From positions 1 to 15,613 of the forward strand of contig CALGFH010000395.1 in the NCBI GenBank assembly GCA_937881255.1: DNA of 15,613 nt, in the 5' to 3' direction. Position 1 is the stretch's first letter. Every line of letters begins with the position of its first letter. The stretch is from an uncultured Actinomycetes bacterium (lineage in GTDB: Bacteria; Actinomycetota; CALGFH01). Of the stretch, positions 6,487 through 13,513 are shown in pieces. Below the pieces are notes generated by a model. That model made no database searches, was not told the origin of the DNA, and was given only the letters and a program-made list of their open reading frames with translations. Both the position numbers and the translations under genes were made by a program.

Positions 6487-8630
6487 GCCCACCGGGCGTG
6501 CTCCACCTCCGAGCCGGCGGGGTCTCGCTGGTCCTGGACGCGCGGGCCGGGACCGGGGAGCCGCTGCCGCTGGTGCTGCACTGGGGGCCGGACCTGGGCC
6601 CGCTGCCCGACGGCGACGGCCTGGCCGAGGCGCTGGTCCCGCCGGCGGCCCACTCGGCCGTCGACCGGCCGGTGCGGCGGCGGCTGCTGCCCATGCCGGC
6701 CGACGGCTGGCGGCTGCGCCCCGGGCTGGCCGGGGCCCGGCCCGACGGCGGCGGCTGGTCGCCGCGGTTCCTGGTCCGGTCGGTCGAGCTGGGCGAGGGC
6801 GGCACCTGCGCGGTGGTCTCCGCCGAGGACCCCGAGGCCGCGCTGGAGCTGATGACCCGGCTGGAGCTGCACCCGTCGGGGGTCCTGGAGGTCGGCCACC
6901 GCCTCCGCAACCTGGGCGACGGGCCGTACCTGGTCGGCCAGCTGGCGGCCAGCCTGCCCCTGCCGGCCCGGGCGGTCGAGGTGCTCGACCTGACCGGTCG
7001 GTGGTGCCGGGAGCGCATTCCCCAGCGGCACCAGCTGCCCCACGGCACCTGGGCCCGCGAGGGCCGCCACGGGCGCACCGGCCACGACGCCACCCTGGTC
7101 CTGGCCGCCGGCACCCCCGGGTTCGGCTTCCGCTCCGGCGAGGTCTGGGGGCTGCACCTGGCCTGGAGCGGGGACGCGGTCCACTGGGCCGAGCGCAACC
7201 CCGACGGCCACGCCGGGGTGGGCGCGGCCGAGCTGCTCGGCCCCTCGGAGGTCGCCCTCGACCCGGGGGAGGTCTACGCGACCCCGCCGGTGCTGGCCAC
7301 CTACAGCGGCGAGGGCCTGGACGGGCTGAGCGCCGCCTACCACCGCTACCTGCGCGGGCGGCCCTCGCACCCGCGCACGCCCAGGCCGGTGGTGCTCAAC
7401 ACCTGGGAAGCCGTCTACTTCGACCACCGGCTGGAGCGCCTGACCGAGCTGGCCGAGGTGGCCGCCCGGCTGGGGGTGGAGCGGTTCGTGCTCGACGACG
7501 GCTGGTTCGGCAGCCGCCGCAACGACCGCGCCGGCCTCGGCGACTGGCACGTGGCCGTCGACGTCTGGCCCGAGGGCCTCAACCCGCTGATCGGCCACGT
7601 CCGCAGGCTCGGCATGGAGTTCGGGCTGTGGGTCGAGCCGGAGATGGTCAACCCCGACTCCGACCTGTTCCGGGCCCACCCGGACTGGGTCCTGTCCGGG
7701 TCCGGCCGGCCCGGCCGCCTCCCCGAGGCCTGGCGCAACCAGCAGGTCCTCGACCTGGCCAACCCCGACTGCTGGGCCTACATCCACGACCGGCTGGACG
7801 CGCTGCTGGCCGACCACGACATCGCCTTCCTCAAGTGGGACCACAACCGCGACCTGATCGAGGCCGGCCACGGCGGCCGTCCCGGGGTGCGCGCCCAGAC
7901 CCTGGCCGTCTACCGGCTGCTGGACGAGCTGCGCCGGCGCCACCCCGGGGTCGAGATCGAGAGCTGCGCATCGGGCGGCGGCCGGGTCGACCTGGGGATC
8001 CTGGCCCGCACCGACCGGGTCTGGGCCAGCGACACCAACGACGCCCTGGAGCGCCAGCACATCCAGCGCTGGACCCAGCTGCTGGTGCCGCCCGAGCTGG
8101 TCGGCAGCCACGTCGGCCCGCCCCGCTCCCACACCACCGGCCGCACCCACGACCTCGGCTTCCGGGTGGCGACGGCCCTGTTCGGCCACTTCGGCATCGA
8201 GTGGGACATCGCCTCGGCCTCCGAGGAGGAGCAGCAGGCCCTGGCCGAGGCGATCGCCGTCTACAAGCGGCTGCGGCCGCTGCTCCACGGCGGCCAGGTG
8301 GTCCGGGCCGACCACCCCAACCCGGCCGCCTACCTGCACGGGGTGGTGGCCCCCGACCGCGCCGAGGCCCTGTTCGCCTACGTGCAGCTGACCGCCTCGG
8401 CGTTCGAGACCCCGGGGCTGGCCCGGCTGCCCGGGCTCGACCCCGACCGCGCCTACCAGGTCAGTCCGCTGGCCGTGGCCGGCGAGCCCCAGACCAAGCA
8501 GACCGTGGCCCCCCGCTGGACCGAGGCCGGCGGGGTCACCCTCGGCGGCCGGGCCCTTGGCGAGGTCGGCCTGCCCCTGCCCGTGCTCCGGCCCGAGCAG
8601 GCCCTGCTGCTGCACCTGACCAGCCCATGA
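6483..8630 (+). CDS. Alpha-galactosidase, glycoside hydrolase family 36
   Basis: This enzyme hydrolyses terminal alpha-1,6-galactose from melibiose, raffinose and related sugars; no signal peptide is seen, so it should act in the cytoplasm after import. It has 715 residues, the usual GH36 size. An N-terminal beta-supersandwich domain precedes the catalytic barrel, which starts near VLNTWEAVYFDH. Diagnostic motifs are VLDDGWF, LWVEPEMVNPDSDLF, FLKWDHNR with Asp453 as nucleophile, ESCASGGGR with Cys495 (the CxxGxGR signature), SDTNDALER with Asp517 in the acid/base position, and SHVGPPRSHTTGRTHDL. A C-terminal beta-domain closes the protein. The frame stays open far upstream into the permease genes, but homologous sequence begins only after the permease ends; GTG 6483 overlaps the permease stop as GTGA, fitting translational coupling. 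An in-frame GTG at 6498 is an alternative start. Confidence 0.95.
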   Translation: MSPPGVLHLRAGGVSLVLDARAGTGEPLPLVLHWGPDLGPLPDGDGLAEALVPPAAHSAVDRPVRRRLLPMPADGWRLRPGLAGARPDGGGWSPRFLVRSVELGEGGTCAVVSAEDPEAALELMTRLELHPSGVLEVGHRLRNLGDGPYLVGQLAASLPLPARAVEVLDLTGRWCRERIPQRHQLPHGTWAREGRHGRTGHDATLVLAAGTPGFGFRSGEVWGLHLAWSGDAVHWAERNPDGHAGVGAAELLGPSEVALDPGEVYATPPVLATYSGEGLDGLSAAYHRYLRGRPSHPRTPRPVVLNTWEAVYFDHRLERLTELAEVAARLGVERFVLDDGWFGSRRNDRAGLGDWHVAVDVWPEGLNPLIGHVRRLGMEFGLWVEPEMVNPDSDLFRAHPDWVLSGSGRPGRLPEAWRNQQVLDLANPDCWAYIHDRLDALLADHDIAFLKWDHNRDLIEAGHGGRPGVRAQTLAVYRLLDELRRRHPGVEIESCASGGGRVDLGILARTDRVWASDTNDALERQHIQRWTQLLVPPELVGSHVGPPRSHTTGRTHDLGFRVATALFGHFGIEWDIASASEEEQQALAEAIAVYKRLRPLLHGGQVVRADHPNPAAYLHGVVAPDRAEALFAYVQLTASAFETPGLARLPGLDPDRAYQVSPLAVAGEPQTKQTVAPRWTEAGGVTLGGRALGEVGLPLPVLRPEQALLLHLTSP

Positions 8631-11503
8631 CCCCGCAGGGGCCCGGGGGCGGGCTCGGCCTCGGCCACGGCGGCCTGCCGCCCCGGGCCTGGCCCGGCGG
8701 GTCGGACGCCCGGTCCCTCGACCTGTCGGGGAGCTGGCGGTTCCGGCTGTCCCCGCGGGCCGGCACCGACCCCGGGTTCGCCGACCCCGGCTTCGACGAT
8801 GCCGGCTGGGCGAGCCTGCCGGTGCCGTCCCACTGGCAGCTCCACGGCTACGGCGCCCCCGCCTACACCAACGTCGTCTACCCCTTCCCGGTCGACCCGC
8901 CGCACGTGCCCACCGAGAACCCGACCGGCGACTACCGGGTCGGGTTCCGGCTGCCCGAGGGCTGGGACGCCGAGCGGACCGTGCTGCGGTTCGAGGGGGC
9001 CGACTCGTCCCTCCAGGTCTGGCTGAACGGCCGGGAGCTGGGCAGCTCCACCGGGAGCCGGCTGCCGGTCGAGTTCGACGCCACCGCCGCCCTGGCCGCC
9101 GGCGGCCCGGACCACCTCCTGGCCGCGCGGGTGCGGCAGTGGTCGGCCGCCAGCTACCTGGAGGACCAGGACATGTGGTGGCTGTCCGGGATCTTCCGGG
9201 AGGTGCGGCTGCTGGCCCGCCCGGCCGGGGCGATCGGGGACTGGTTCGTCCACGCCGGCTACGACCACCGGACCGGCGCCGGCACCCTGCGGGTCGACGC
9301 CGACGTGCCCGCCCGGCTCAGCGTGCCCGAGCTGGGGGTGGAGGCGGCGGCGGGGGAGACCGTCCAGCTCCCGGCGGTCGAGCCCTGGTCGGCCGAGTCG
9401 CCCCGGCTGTACGACGGCCAGCTGGCCGGCGACGGCGAGCGGGTGGCCCTGCGGATCGGCTTCCGGACGGTGGCCGTGGAGGACGGGGTCCTGACCGTCA
9501 ACGGCCGCCCGGTGCTGTTCCGCGGGGTCAACCGGCACGAGTTCCACCCCGACCTGGGCCGGGCCGTGCCCGAGGAGGTGATGCTGGCCGACGTGCTGCT
9601 GATGAAGCGCCACAACCTCAACGCCGTGCGGACCAGCCACTACCCGCCCCACCCGCGGTTCCTGGAGCTGTGCGACGCCTACGGGCTGTACGTGGTCGAC
9701 GAGTGCGACCTGGAGACCCACGGGTTCGAGCCGGTCGGCTGGCGGGGCAACCCGGCCGACGACCCGCGCTGGCGCGACGCCCTGGTCGACCGGATGCGGC
9801 GCACCGTCGAGCGGGACAAGAACCGGCCCAGCGTGGTCATGTGGTCGCTCGGCAACGAGTGCGGCACCGGCCGCAACCTGGCCGCCATGGCCGCCTGGGC
9901 GCGGGAGCGCGACCCGTCGCGGCCGCTGCACTACGAGGGCGACCGGTCCTGCGCCGACGTCGACGTCTACAGCCGCATGTACCCGACCCACGACGAGGTC
10001 GACCGGATCGGCCGCCGCCAGGAGCCGCCCCTGGACGACCCCGGGCTGGACGCCCGGCGCCGGGCCATGCCGTTCGTCCTCTGCGAGTACGGCCACGCCA
10101 TGGGCAACGGCCCCGGCGGCCTCTGGGAGTACCAGGAGCTGTTCGAGCGCCACCCCCGCTGCGCGGGCGGCTTCGTCTGGGAATGGATCGACCACGGCCT
10201 GCGCACCCGCACCGCCGACGGCGCCGAGCTCTTCGCCTACGGGGGCGACTTCGGCGAGCCCCTCCACGACGGCAACTTCGTCGCCGACGGCCTGCTGTTC
10301 CCCGACCGGACGCCGTCACCGGGCCTGGCCGAGCTCAAGAAGGTGGTCGAGCCGGTCCGCATCACCGGGGACCCCGACGGCGGCATCCGGGTCACCAACC
10401 TGCACGAGGTCCTCGACCTCTCCCACCTCACCTTCGAGTGGTCCCTGGAGGCCGAGGGGGTCGCGGTCGCGTCCGGCCAGCTCGAGGTCCCGAAGGTGGG
10501 TCCCGGCGAAGCCGCCACCATCGCCCCGCCCGCCCTCCCGCCCACCGACGGCGAGTCGTGGGTCACGGTTCGCGCCGTCCTGGCCACGGATCAGCCGTGG
10601 GCCGAAGCGGGGCACGAGGTCGCCTGGGGCCAGTTCCCCATCCCCGAGCGCGTGAGGGAGGTGCGCGGGGTTGTCCACAGCCCCCCGGCAGGTCCCGGGG
10701 CGGTGCTGGGACCCGGGGCCTTCGACCCGGTGACCGGGGGGCTGCTGCGGATCGGCGACCTGGCGGTCGAGGGGCCGCGGCTGGACCTGTGGCGGGCGCC
10801 GACCGACAACGACCGGGGGCACCACGGGGAGGCCCTGGAGCCGCTGTGGCGGCGGGTCGGGCTGGACCGGCTGCAGCACCGGATCGACGAGGTCGCGGCC
10901 GGGGAGGGCGGCCTGGTGGTGCGGGGCCGGGTGGCGCCGGCCGCCACCGACCTGGGGGTGGGCGTCACCTACCGGTGGTCGGCCGTCGCCGGCGGGCTGC
11001 GGCTGGAGGTGGAGGTCGTGCCCGAGGGGGACTGGCCGTGCCCGCTGCCCCGGGTCGGGCTGCGCATGGGCGTGCCGGCCGGGCTCCGGCGGGTCGAGTG
11101 GTTCGGGCGGGGGCCGGGCGAGGCCTACGCCGACACCGGCCGGGCGGCCCGGGTGGGGCGGTTCACGGCCACGGTCGAGGAGCTCCAGACCCCCTATCTC
11201 TACCCTCAGGAGAACGGCAACCGCCGCGAGGTGCGCTGGGCCACCCTCACCGACGGGGGCGGGCGCGGCCTCCGGGTCGAGGGCGAGCCGACGGTCGACC
11301 TGACCGCCCGGCCCTGGACCAGCGAGCAGCTCGACCAGGCCCGCCACCCGGCCGACCTGGTCCCGGGCGACCGGGTCTGGGTCAACCTCGACCTGGCCCA
11401 GCAGGGCATCGGCTCGGCCTCCTGCGGCCCCGGCGTCCTTCCCGCCTACCGGCTCGACCCCGTCCCGGCCAGGTTCGCGGTGCGGCTGCTCCCCCTGGCC
11501 TGA
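8627..11503 (+). CDS. lacZ: Beta-galactosidase, glycoside hydrolase family 2 (LacZ type)
   Basis: This enzyme hydrolyses beta-galactosides such as lactose and releases galactose; it is cytoplasmic, with no signal peptide. It has 958 residues, somewhat shorter than the 1,024 of Escherichia coli LacZ. The domain order is the LacZ one: sugar-binding jelly-roll (about 25-205, with SHWQLHGYGAPAYTNV and YLEDQDMWWLSGIFREV, where Asp182 probably matches the substrate-binding Asp), an immunoglobulin-like domain, the catalytic barrel from RGVNRHEFHPD, a second immunoglobulin-like domain, and the C-terminal beta-galactosidase small-chain domain (LWRAPTDND, YPQENGNR). Glu411 in SLGNECGTG is the acid/base and Glu487 in CEYGHAMGNG the nucleophile; the 76-residue spacing equals that in E. 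coli LacZ. ATG 8627 overlaps the alpha-galactosidase stop as ATGA. It is the last gene of the sugar operon. Confidence 0.95.
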   Translation: MTPQGPGGGLGLGHGGLPPRAWPGGSDARSLDLSGSWRFRLSPRAGTDPGFADPGFDDAGWASLPVPSHWQLHGYGAPAYTNVVYPFPVDPPHVPTENPTGDYRVGFRLPEGWDAERTVLRFEGADSSLQVWLNGRELGSSTGSRLPVEFDATAALAAGGPDHLLAARVRQWSAASYLEDQDMWWLSGIFREVRLLARPAGAIGDWFVHAGYDHRTGAGTLRVDADVPARLSVPELGVEAAAGETVQLPAVEPWSAESPRLYDGQLAGDGERVALRIGFRTVAVEDGVLTVNGRPVLFRGVNRHEFHPDLGRAVPEEVMLADVLLMKRHNLNAVRTSHYPPHPRFLELCDAYGLYVVDECDLETHGFEPVGWRGNPADDPRWRDALVDRMRRTVERDKNRPSVVMWSLGNECGTGRNLAAMAAWARERDPSRPLHYEGDRSCADVDVYSRMYPTHDEVDRIGRRQEPPLDDPGLDARRRAMPFVLCEYGHAMGNGPGGLWEYQELFERHPRCAGGFVWEWIDHGLRTRTADGAELFAYGGDFGEPLHDGNFVADGLLFPDRTPSPGLAELKKVVEPVRITGDPDGGIRVTNLHEVLDLSHLTFEWSLEAEGVAVASGQLEVPKVGPGEAATIAPPALPPTDGESWVTVRAVLATDQPWAEAGHEVAWGQFPIPERVREVRGVVHSPPAGPGAVLGPGAFDPVTGGLLRIGDLAVEGPRLDLWRAPTDNDRGHHGEALEPLWRRVGLDRLQHRIDEVAAGEGGLVVRGRVAPAATDLGVGVTYRWSAVAGGLRLEVEVVPEGDWPCPLPRVGLRMGVPAGLRRVEWFGRGPGEAYADTGRAARVGRFTATVEELQTPYLYPQENGNRREVRWATLTDGGGRGLRVEGEPTVDLTARPWTSEQLDQARHPADLVPGDRVWVNLDLAQQGIGSASCGPGVLPAYRLDPVPARFAVRLLPLA

Positions 11504-11511
11504 CCTGGGGG

Positions 11512-11527
11512 TAGATTGCCGGGGATG
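11512..11527 (+). promoter_or_regulatory. Extended TANNNT -10 element placed for a leaderless cyclase mRNA
   Basis: TAGATT at 11512-11517 ends 7 bases before the ATG at 11525. This is the spacing seen in actinobacteria when transcription starts at the start codon itself. The bases between hold only CCGGGG and no proper Shine-Dalgarno at the right distance, which fits a leaderless transcript. No good -35 is seen. The site falls within 9 bases after the beta-galactosidase stop. Confidence 0.45.
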
Positions 11528-12691
11528 GCTTTGACGTCCTGGCGGTCGAGACTGCGGCGGCTGCCCGCGCCGGTGGTGGACGCGGGGCTGGCGGTGGCCC
11601 TGGCGATCGCGGTCACGGTCGCGATCAGCGTGTCGCCGTCCCAGGGCAAGGATCCCGACGCGCTCGCCTACGGGCTGGGGCTGCTGATCGCCGCGCTGTC
11701 GCTGGCCCGGCGGCGCTGGCCCCTGGCCGTGCTGCTGGCCTCGGCGGCGACCCTGCAGTACTACAACCTGTTCGACTACCCGGGCCTGTTCTCGGCCGTG
11801 CCCCTTTCGGTCGCCCTGGCCACCGTGTGGGCGGCCGGCCGGCGCGGCTGGGCGCTGGCGATCGCGATCTGGTTCGGGGCCACCCCGCTCATCTTCCTGG
11901 CCGTGACCGACCTCCCCAGTGACTTCGCCGGCCGGCTGCTCAGCGGCGCCGTCTCCGACCTGGCCCTGCTGGCGGCGGTGCTGCTGCTGGGGGAGGCGGT
12001 GCGCGGCCGCCGGGCCCTGGACGCCGAGCACCGCCTGCTCCTGGCCGAGCGGGAGCGGTCCGAGCGGCTGCTGCTGAACGTCCTCCCGGCCCCGATCGCG
12101 GCCAGGCTCAAGCAGGGCGAGGAGGTCATCGCCGACGGCTTCCCCGAGGTCACCGTGCTCTTCGCCGACCTGGTCGACTTCACCCGGCGCAGCCAGGAGA
12201 CGACCCCGGAGCGGGTCGTGCGCGTCCTCGACGACCTGTTCTCGGCCCTCGACCAGCTGGCCGAGCGGCACGGGCTGGAGAAGATCAAGACCGTCGGCGA
12301 CGCCTACATGGCCGTCGGCGGGCTGCCCGAGCCCCGGCCCGACCACGCCCAGGCGGTGGCCGAGATGGCCCTTGACGTGCGCGAGGAGGTGGCCCGCCAC
12401 CTCGACCCGGGCGGCGAGCCGCTGGCCGTCCGCATCGGCATCGACACCGGGCCGGTGGTGGCCGGCGTGATCGGCCGGCGCAAGTTCAGCTACGACCTGT
12501 GGGGCGACACCGTCAACACCGCCAGCCGGATGGAGTCGCAGGGGGTGGCCGGCTGCATCCAGGTGACCGACCGGACCTACCGGCGACTCCGGGACCGCTA
12601 CCGGTTCGAGCGGCGGGGCCCGGTCCAGGTCAAGGGCAAGGGCGAGCTGGTCACCTGGTTCCTGGTCGGCCGGCCCGGTCAGCCGCGCTGA
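11525..12691 (+). CDS. Membrane-anchored class III adenylyl cyclase
   Basis: This protein converts ATP to cyclic AMP at the inner face of the membrane. It has 388 residues. Residues about 15-155 form five or six hydrophobic segments whose style (VVDAGLAVALAIAV, ARRRWPLAVLLA) resembles the N-terminal membrane domain of actinobacterial two-component sensor kinases. A charged signalling helix (AEHRLLLAERERSERLLLNVLP) leads into the cyclase domain from about 200. The catalytic set looks complete: metal Asp215 (FADLVDF) and Asp259 (VGDAYM), the adenine-selecting pair Lys255 and Asp324 (YDLWGD), and Asn331 and Arg335 in DTVNTASRM. The Lys/Asp pair indicates ATP rather than GTP as substrate. As a single catalytic domain it must dimerise. 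ATG 11525 is chosen over the TTG at 11516 because of the leaderless -10. The 3' end overlaps the opposing VOC gene by 13 bases. Confidence 0.93.
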   Translation: MALTSWRSRLRRLPAPVVDAGLAVALAIAVTVAISVSPSQGKDPDALAYGLGLLIAALSLARRRWPLAVLLASAATLQYYNLFDYPGLFSAVPLSVALATVWAAGRRGWALAIAIWFGATPLIFLAVTDLPSDFAGRLLSGAVSDLALLAAVLLLGEAVRGRRALDAEHRLLLAERERSERLLLNVLPAPIAARLKQGEEVIADGFPEVTVLFADLVDFTRRSQETTPERVVRVLDDLFSALDQLAERHGLEKIKTVGDAYMAVGGLPEPRPDHAQAVAEMALDVREEVARHLDPGGEPLAVRIGIDTGPVVAGVIGRRKFSYDLWGDTVNTASRMESQGVAGCIQVTDRTYRRLRDRYRFERRGPVQVKGKGELVTWFLVGRPGQPR

Positions 12692-13455
12692 GCCTCGGGG
12701 CGGGCGATCACCGTGAGCTCGGCCCCGAAGGGGTCGGTGATGGTGGCCATGCGGCCGTAGACGAAGTCCTCGGCCGGTCCGGGGCTGCCGCCGGCCTCGG
12801 CGGCCCGGGCGACCACGGCGTCGGTGTCGGCGACCTCGAAGGTGGTCGCCCAGGACGACGACGGCGCGCCGGGGACGCCCATGATCCCGCCGATCTCGTG
12901 GCCGTCGGGGCGGCGCAGGAAGGTGAAGTCGAAGCCCGGCATGTCCTGGTTGCCGTCGAGGGTGAAGCCGAACACGGCCGCGTAGAACGCCCGCGCCGGC
13001 TCGGGGTCGGGGGTGATGAGGTCGTTGCGGACCAGCGACCCGGGCTCGTTCACGACCTCGCAGCCGACGAACCCGCGGCCCTCCCAGAGGCCGAACTGGG
13101 CCCCCACCGGGTCCTTGACCATGGCCATGCGGCCCTGGTCGGGGACGTCGACCGGCTCCATGACGACGGTGCCGCCGGCGTCGGTGACCCGCCGGACCGC
13201 GGCGTCGCAGTCGCCGGTGGCCAGGTAGACGTTCCACCAGAACGCGGTGGCCTCCGGGTCGGGGTTCTCGGCCAGGGCGGCCACCCGGCGGCCGCCCAGC
13301 AGGCACTGGGTGTAGCGCATCGTCTCCGGCGGCCCGACCTCGAAGTCCCAGCCGAACAGGGCCCCGTAGAAGCGCATCGCCCCCTCCAGGTCGGGGATGC
13401 CGAGGTCGATCCAGGTCGGGGTGCCGTCCGGCTGGTTCTCGGTGACGAAGCTCAT
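12679..13455 (-). CDS. Two-domain VOC (glyoxalase-fold) protein, CFP30B-like
   Basis: This protein has 258 residues made of two vicinal-oxygen-chelate modules, about residues 10-120 and 125-250. Each has the pattern of a beta strand, then a helix containing DLEGAMRFYGALFGW (first) or DPEPARAFYAAVFGF (second), and each ends with a DPxGAxxxx strand (KDPVGAQFGLW and TDPFGAELTVI). It most resembles the actinobacterial 27-kDa antigen / hydroxylase-like VOC group, whose reaction is generally not known, so I do not assign an enzyme activity. An in-frame ATG nine codons upstream exists, but the ATG at 13455 (reverse strand) follows AGAGGAG at 5-base spacing and is preferred. The gene converges on the cyclase and diverges from the EAL gene, with only 58 bases between the two starts. 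Confidence 0.9.
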   Translation of the reverse strand: MSFVTENQPDGTPTWIDLGIPDLEGAMRFYGALFGWDFEVGPPETMRYTQCLLGGRRVAALAENPDPEATAFWWNVYLATGDCDAAVRRVTDAGGTVVMEPVDVPDQGRMAMVKDPVGAQFGLWEGRGFVGCEVVNEPGSLVRNDLITPDPEPARAFYAAVFGFTLDGNQDMPGFDFTFLRRPDGHEIGGIMGVPGAPSSSWATTFEVADTDAVVARAAEAGGSPGPAEDFVYGRMATITDPFGAELTVIARPEAQRG

Positions 13456-13513
13456 CGCCGCTCCTCTGGTCGGGGCGCTCAACCCTGGCTGCCCGGTGGT
13501 CGATCAGATCACC
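13456..13513. promoter_or_regulatory. Divergent intergenic region between the VOC and EAL-DICT genes
   Basis: These 58 bases must hold the start signals for both genes. On the minus strand the VOC gene has an AGAGGAG ribosome site (about 13461-13467). On the plus strand the EAL gene has no clear ribosome site, and a near-palindrome TGGT-c-GATC-a-GATC-ACCA (13497-13514) runs into its start codon. No consensus -35/-10 pair is obvious on either strand. Confidence 0.4.

Noticed and set aside
6470..8626. Upstream extension of the beta-galactosidase frame through the whole GH36 gene
   Set aside because: It is an Arg/Pro/Gly-rich shadow frame. The true start is ATG 8627, where it overlaps the GH36 stop.
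13397..13513. Longer N-terminus for the EAL protein from an upstream in-frame start
   Set aside because: It would overlap the VOC coding start and ribosome site and adds residues without family resemblance. ATG 13514 gives a normal N-terminus.
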